Source: an uncultured Erythrobacter sp.
GTDB taxonomy: Bacteria; Pseudomonadota; Alphaproteobacteria; Sphingomonadales; Sphingomonadaceae
Direction of reading: 5' to 3'
DNA: 64,000 nt
Assembly (NCBI GenBank): GCA_947503155.1
Contig: CANNCL010000001.1
Span: 806,001-870,000 of the forward strand
Positions 61,632 through 64,000 of the stretch are shown piece by piece; positions within the stretch are counted from its first letter, which is position 1; each line of letters starts with the position of its first letter. A program made the translations under genes and the position numbers. The notes beneath the pieces are model-generated. The model searched no databases. It had not been told where the DNA came from and saw only the letters and a program-made list of their open reading frames with translations.

Positions 61632-63065
61632 ATGATTACGAAGCGTATTACCGCCGCCCTTTGTGCAACCGCCGCCTTATCGCTTGGCGCGTGCACGTCC
61701 ACGGTCAATTATTACGGCGATAAGCAGGCGCTTGAACCGGCCTCTGCGGACGCTTCTGCCGAAGCGCCGCGCGCCAAAAACGTCATCCTGTTTATCGGGG
61801 ATGGGATGGGCATCTCCACGATCACCGCCGCGCGCATTTATGCAGGTCAGAAATTGGGTCAGACCGGCGAGGAATATGTCCTGCCGTTTGAAAATTTTGA
61901 AAATGTTGCGTTGGTCAAAACCTACAATATCAACGCGCAAGTGCCCGACAGCGCCGGAACCGCGACCGCGATGCATTCGGGGGTCAAAACCAATATGGGT
62001 TTTCTGGGTGTCGGCCCAGAAGGCGCGCGCGGATCATGCGCCGACACATTGGCCTATCCGCTGCCATTGCTGGGCGAGGAGGTGAAGGAGCGCGGGCTTG
62101 CTTTGGGTATCGTTTCCACCGCGCGCATCACCCATGCGACCCCGGCCAGCGTCTATGCCCGCGCGACTGAACGCAATTGGGAGGCGTATATCGGGACCGG
62201 CGACGATCAAGACGCTGAGGGTTGCCGGGACATCGCGGCGCAATTGGTCGAAACCGAATTCGATGTCGCGCTTGGCGGCGGAATGCGGTCTTTCTTGGGC
62301 GCAGACCTGGGCGGGCATCGGCGTGACGAGGGCACCGACCTCTCGGCCCTTTGGGCTGAGCGTACCGGCGGCACATTTGTGACCAATTCTGCGCAGTTAG
62401 AAGCCGCTCCGATGGATGCGCCAGTGTTCGGCCTCTTTTCAAGCAGCCACATGACCTACATGGCTCAGCGTGAGGAGGCCTCGTCCGAGCCAACGCTGAC
62501 CGATATGACGGCCCAAGCAATGGCGCGGCTTTCGGCCGATCCCGATGGCTTTTATTTGATGGTCGAATCGGGGCGGATCGATCACGCGCACCATATGGGC
62601 CAAGCGGGCCTCGCACTTGAAGAGACGGCCGAGTTTGCCCGCGCCATCCAATATGCGATCGACAACACTGACCCCGAAGAGACGCTGATCCTCGTCACGG
62701 CCGATCACAGCCATGTTTTTACCATTGCGGGCTATCCGCGCCGCGGGAATGACATTCTTGGGCTGGTTGTGCCGCCAACAAGCGACGGCGAAGTGGCGGA
62801 AGCGACCAGAGCGGCTGATGGCAGGCCCTACACAACTTTGGGCTATGCCAATGGCCCCGGCGCGATTGCGAACCAAGCGGAACGCCCGGTGCCGGAAACC
62901 GGCATTGAAGCCCTGCAACAGGCGGCGATCCCGACCGGCGGAGAGACCCATGCTGGCGAAGACGTCGCGCTGTATGCACGCGGGCCAGGCGCAGAGGGCG
63001 CGCGCGGGGTAATCGAGCAGAATGTGATCTACGACATTATTCGGGGGGCGTTCGGCTGGGAATGA
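61632..63065 (+). CDS. Alkaline phosphatase (PhoA-type), lipoprotein
   Basis: 477 aa. A lipobox (ATAALSLGACTS, cysteine at residue 21) makes it a likely lipoprotein. The metal site starts with ILFIGDGMGIST, the nucleophile is Ser107 in PDSAGTATAM, and the other metal ligands are in ESGRIDHAHHMGQ and TADHSHVF. It cleaves phosphate esters outside the cytoplasm. A strong ribosome site GGAGAGA precedes the ATG. A PHO-box-like site lies upstream, so phosphate regulation is likely. It is convergent with lolA. Confidence 0.94.
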   Translation: MITKRITAALCATAALSLGACTSTVNYYGDKQALEPASADASAEAPRAKNVILFIGDGMGISTITAARIYAGQKLGQTGEEYVLPFENFENVALVKTYNINAQVPDSAGTATAMHSGVKTNMGFLGVGPEGARGSCADTLAYPLPLLGEEVKERGLALGIVSTARITHATPASVYARATERNWEAYIGTGDDQDAEGCRDIAAQLVETEFDVALGGGMRSFLGADLGGHRRDEGTDLSALWAERTGGTFVTNSAQLEAAPMDAPVFGLFSSSHMTYMAQREEASSEPTLTDMTAQAMARLSADPDGFYLMVESGRIDHAHHMGQAGLALEETAEFARAIQYAIDNTDPEETLILVTADHSHVFTIAGYPRRGNDILGLVVPPTSDGEVAEATRAADGRPYTTLGYANGPGAIANQAERPVPETGIEALQQAAIPTGGETHAGEDVALYARGPGAEGARGVIEQNVIYDIIRGAFGWE

Positions 63066-63090
63066 GCGGCCACGTGCTTCGCAAGGCCGC
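63066..63090. repeat. GC-rich hairpin directly after the alkaline phosphatase stop
   Basis: GCGGCC (63066-63071) and GGCCGC (63085-63090) are complementary over a 13-base loop, followed by AAGGCCCGAG, a word with a partial echo (GGGCCGAG) in the element at 43123-43203. Confidence 0.4.
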
Positions 63091-63141
63091 AAGGCCCGAG
63101 CGCGCGATTTAACCCGCCCGCAATTTAACCAAGGCAATAAA

Positions 63142-63176
63142 AAACCCCTGTGCCGGGGGCGGTGGCACAGGGGTTT
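63142..63176. terminator. Strong bidirectional terminator between alkaline phosphatase and lolA
   Basis: A perfect 13-bp stem (AAACCCCTGTGCC / GGCACAGGGGTTT) with a nine-base loop. On the minus strand it is followed by a run of T (the A run at 63138-63144), and on the plus strand by TTTCCTT. It sits between convergent genes and can serve both. Confidence 0.9.
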
Positions 63177-63353
63177 CCTTATTAGCGTTCGTCACGCTTT
63201 TTGCAGGGCGGACTTTTCGAAGCCGGGGCAACAGGGGGGAAACCCTCGGCTCCATCTGCCTTGCCTGATAAGGATTAGGCGCTTTCGGCTTTCACTTATA
63301 TGAACGCGGCCCTAGTTTTGTCGCGTTCTTACAACTTTTCGAGGTCAGACCGT
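63177..63353. other. Noncoding stretch between the terminator and lolA
   Basis: About 177 bases without a plausible gene. It contains a GAGCCG/CGGCTT-type pairing near 63220-63255 and reads, on the minus strand, straight into the 13-bp terminator stem. It may be the 3' untranslated part of the lolA message or hold a small RNA. No known RNA family was recognised. Confidence 0.4.
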
Positions 63354-64000
63354 TCAACGCGGTCGACGAGACGAGCGGCGCGGATCACGGAATTGAAAGG
63401 TGCTTTCTGGAACGGCGATCCCGTAGCGATGATTCGATAGCCGCACCGTCGTCCGGTGATTCTGTGCATCGAGCGCCACCCAATGGGTGAGCTGCAATCC
63501 GCCCGGCGCATTGGGGTTGCGCACGAAGATAAGATTGATCTCGCCAAATTCGGGTTTGCTCGGGTCGCTGACGAAAATGCTCAGCACTTCTGGGCTGCCG
63601 GTTGGCACCAGCGTCCCAAATTGGCGGACATCGCGGTCGGGATCGAGCAGCGCACCCAGCGGTGAATTGCGAATCGGCCAACGCTCAACCTGATTGACCT
63701 CGTAATCGATCATATAGAGCGATCGGCCATTCGAAACGACGAGCAGGTCGGCATCTCTGCCGTAATCAAACCGGATTTTCCCGGGACGTTTCAACGTCAT
63801 GGTCCCCCGCGCGGCGTTGCCTGCGCGGTCGGTCTGCGTGAAATCGGCCCGCATTGTGGAAATCGCGCGCAATGCCGACACCGCGCGGTCCAGATCAGCG
63901 GAAGTGGTTTGCGCGGAGGCCGCAGAGGTGAGGTCGGCCGCCGGCCCACCAAGAGGTAGGCCGAAACCAAGCGCGATGGCTCCGGCAGCGGTGAACGCTA
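63354..64000 (-). CDS. lolA: Outer membrane lipoprotein carrier protein LolA, 3' part
   Basis: The gene runs off the window end; the frame stays open to the edge, and the visible N-terminal end is inside a signal peptide (TAAGAIALGFGLPLGG, then ASAQTTSADL). LolA shuttles lipoproteins through the periplasm to the outer membrane. The mature part shows the LolA pattern: STMRADFTQTDRAGNAARG, KRPGKIRFDYGRDADLLVVS, SLYMIDYEVNQVERWP, SPLGALLDPDRD and a final basic tail. A GTG inside the frame at 63881 is not the start. Confidence 0.9.
   Translation of the reverse strand, partial: AFTAAGAIALGFGLPLGGPAADLTSAASAQTTSADLDRAVSALRAISTMRADFTQTDRAGNAARGTMTLKRPGKIRFDYGRDADLLVVSNGRSLYMIDYEVNQVERWPIRNSPLGALLDPDRDVRQFGTLVPTGSPEVLSIFVSDPSKPEFGEINLIFVRNPNAPGGLQLTHWVALDAQNHRTTVRLSNHRYGIAVPESTFQFRDPRRSSRRPR

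Overview
The window reads as a chromosomal segment of an alphaproteobacterium, most likely Sphingomonadales and close to Erythrobacteraceae. The grounds are moderately GC-rich DNA, short intergenic gaps, many ATGA-type gene overlaps, the leuS-lptE-holA order preceded by a DUF3576 lipoprotein gene, a glnE-bcp-DUF455-M23 order, and glycan genes of the exosortase A (PEP-CTERM) type. No rRNA, tRNA, CRISPR array, phage or insertion sequence was seen. Genus-level assignment is inference.

Layout. 1-4076: 3' part of glnE, bcp, a DUF455 gene and a secreted M23 peptidase, closed by a strong terminator. 4218-7057: acyl-CoA synthetase and cytochrome P450 coupled by a 4-base overlap. 7290-9673: yqiJ-yqiK (flotillin) pair. 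9788-12075: galU and murA, divergent. 12081-15532: minus-strand small regulator-like genes, a secreted protein, RidA, phaB and a secreted protein of unknown role. 15881-20462: DUF3576 lipoprotein, leuS, lptE, holA. 20589-23987: polyprenyl glycosylphosphotransferase, then lptA, lptC and a ribonuclease D-like exonuclease on the minus strand. 24071-29039: ung, a DksA-type zinc finger protein, a phytanoyl-CoA dioxygenase-like enzyme, two secreted unknowns and a putative OprB-like porin. 29230-35330: gltBD. 35588-39947: a membrane protein with a small in-gene tandem repeat, and an exosortase A-type glycosyltransferase divergent from an O-glycosylation ligase. 40084-44454: MaoC hydratase, thiolase, DUF4126, a low-GC orphan, and PHB depolymerase. 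44635-51902: ABC exporter, M13 peptidase, uppP, a small membrane protein, phenylalanine hydroxylase and PPK2. 51912-57188: a minus-strand CoA-thioester operon (dehydratase, thiolase, CaiB-type CoA-transferase, acyl-CoA dehydrogenase) with two small lipoproteins at its head. 57350-64000: beta-helix protein, the xthA-ribA-GNAT-Sel1 operon, an alkaline phosphatase behind a PHO-box-like site, and the 3' part of lolA.

Themes. Envelope assembly is spread over the window (murA, uppP, galU, lptA/C/E, lolA, M23, glycosyltransferases). Fatty-acyl and CoA metabolism appears as three separate modules plus PHB synthesis and mobilisation genes (phaB, phaZ). Nitrogen supply is covered by glnE and gltBD. Phosphate handling is covered by the alkaline phosphatase and PPK2.

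Most of the window is ordinary core genome. The less explained parts are the four-enzyme CoA operon of unknown substrate with a 20-bp perfect inverted repeat inside it, candidate operators near phaZ, phaB and the alkaline phosphatase gene, a RibA carrying a decayed RibB-like domain, the low-GC orphan at 42606-43112, and several hairpin clusters between genes. I found no convincing undescribed multi-gene system. All calls rest on reading the translated sequence and motifs; no database search was run.
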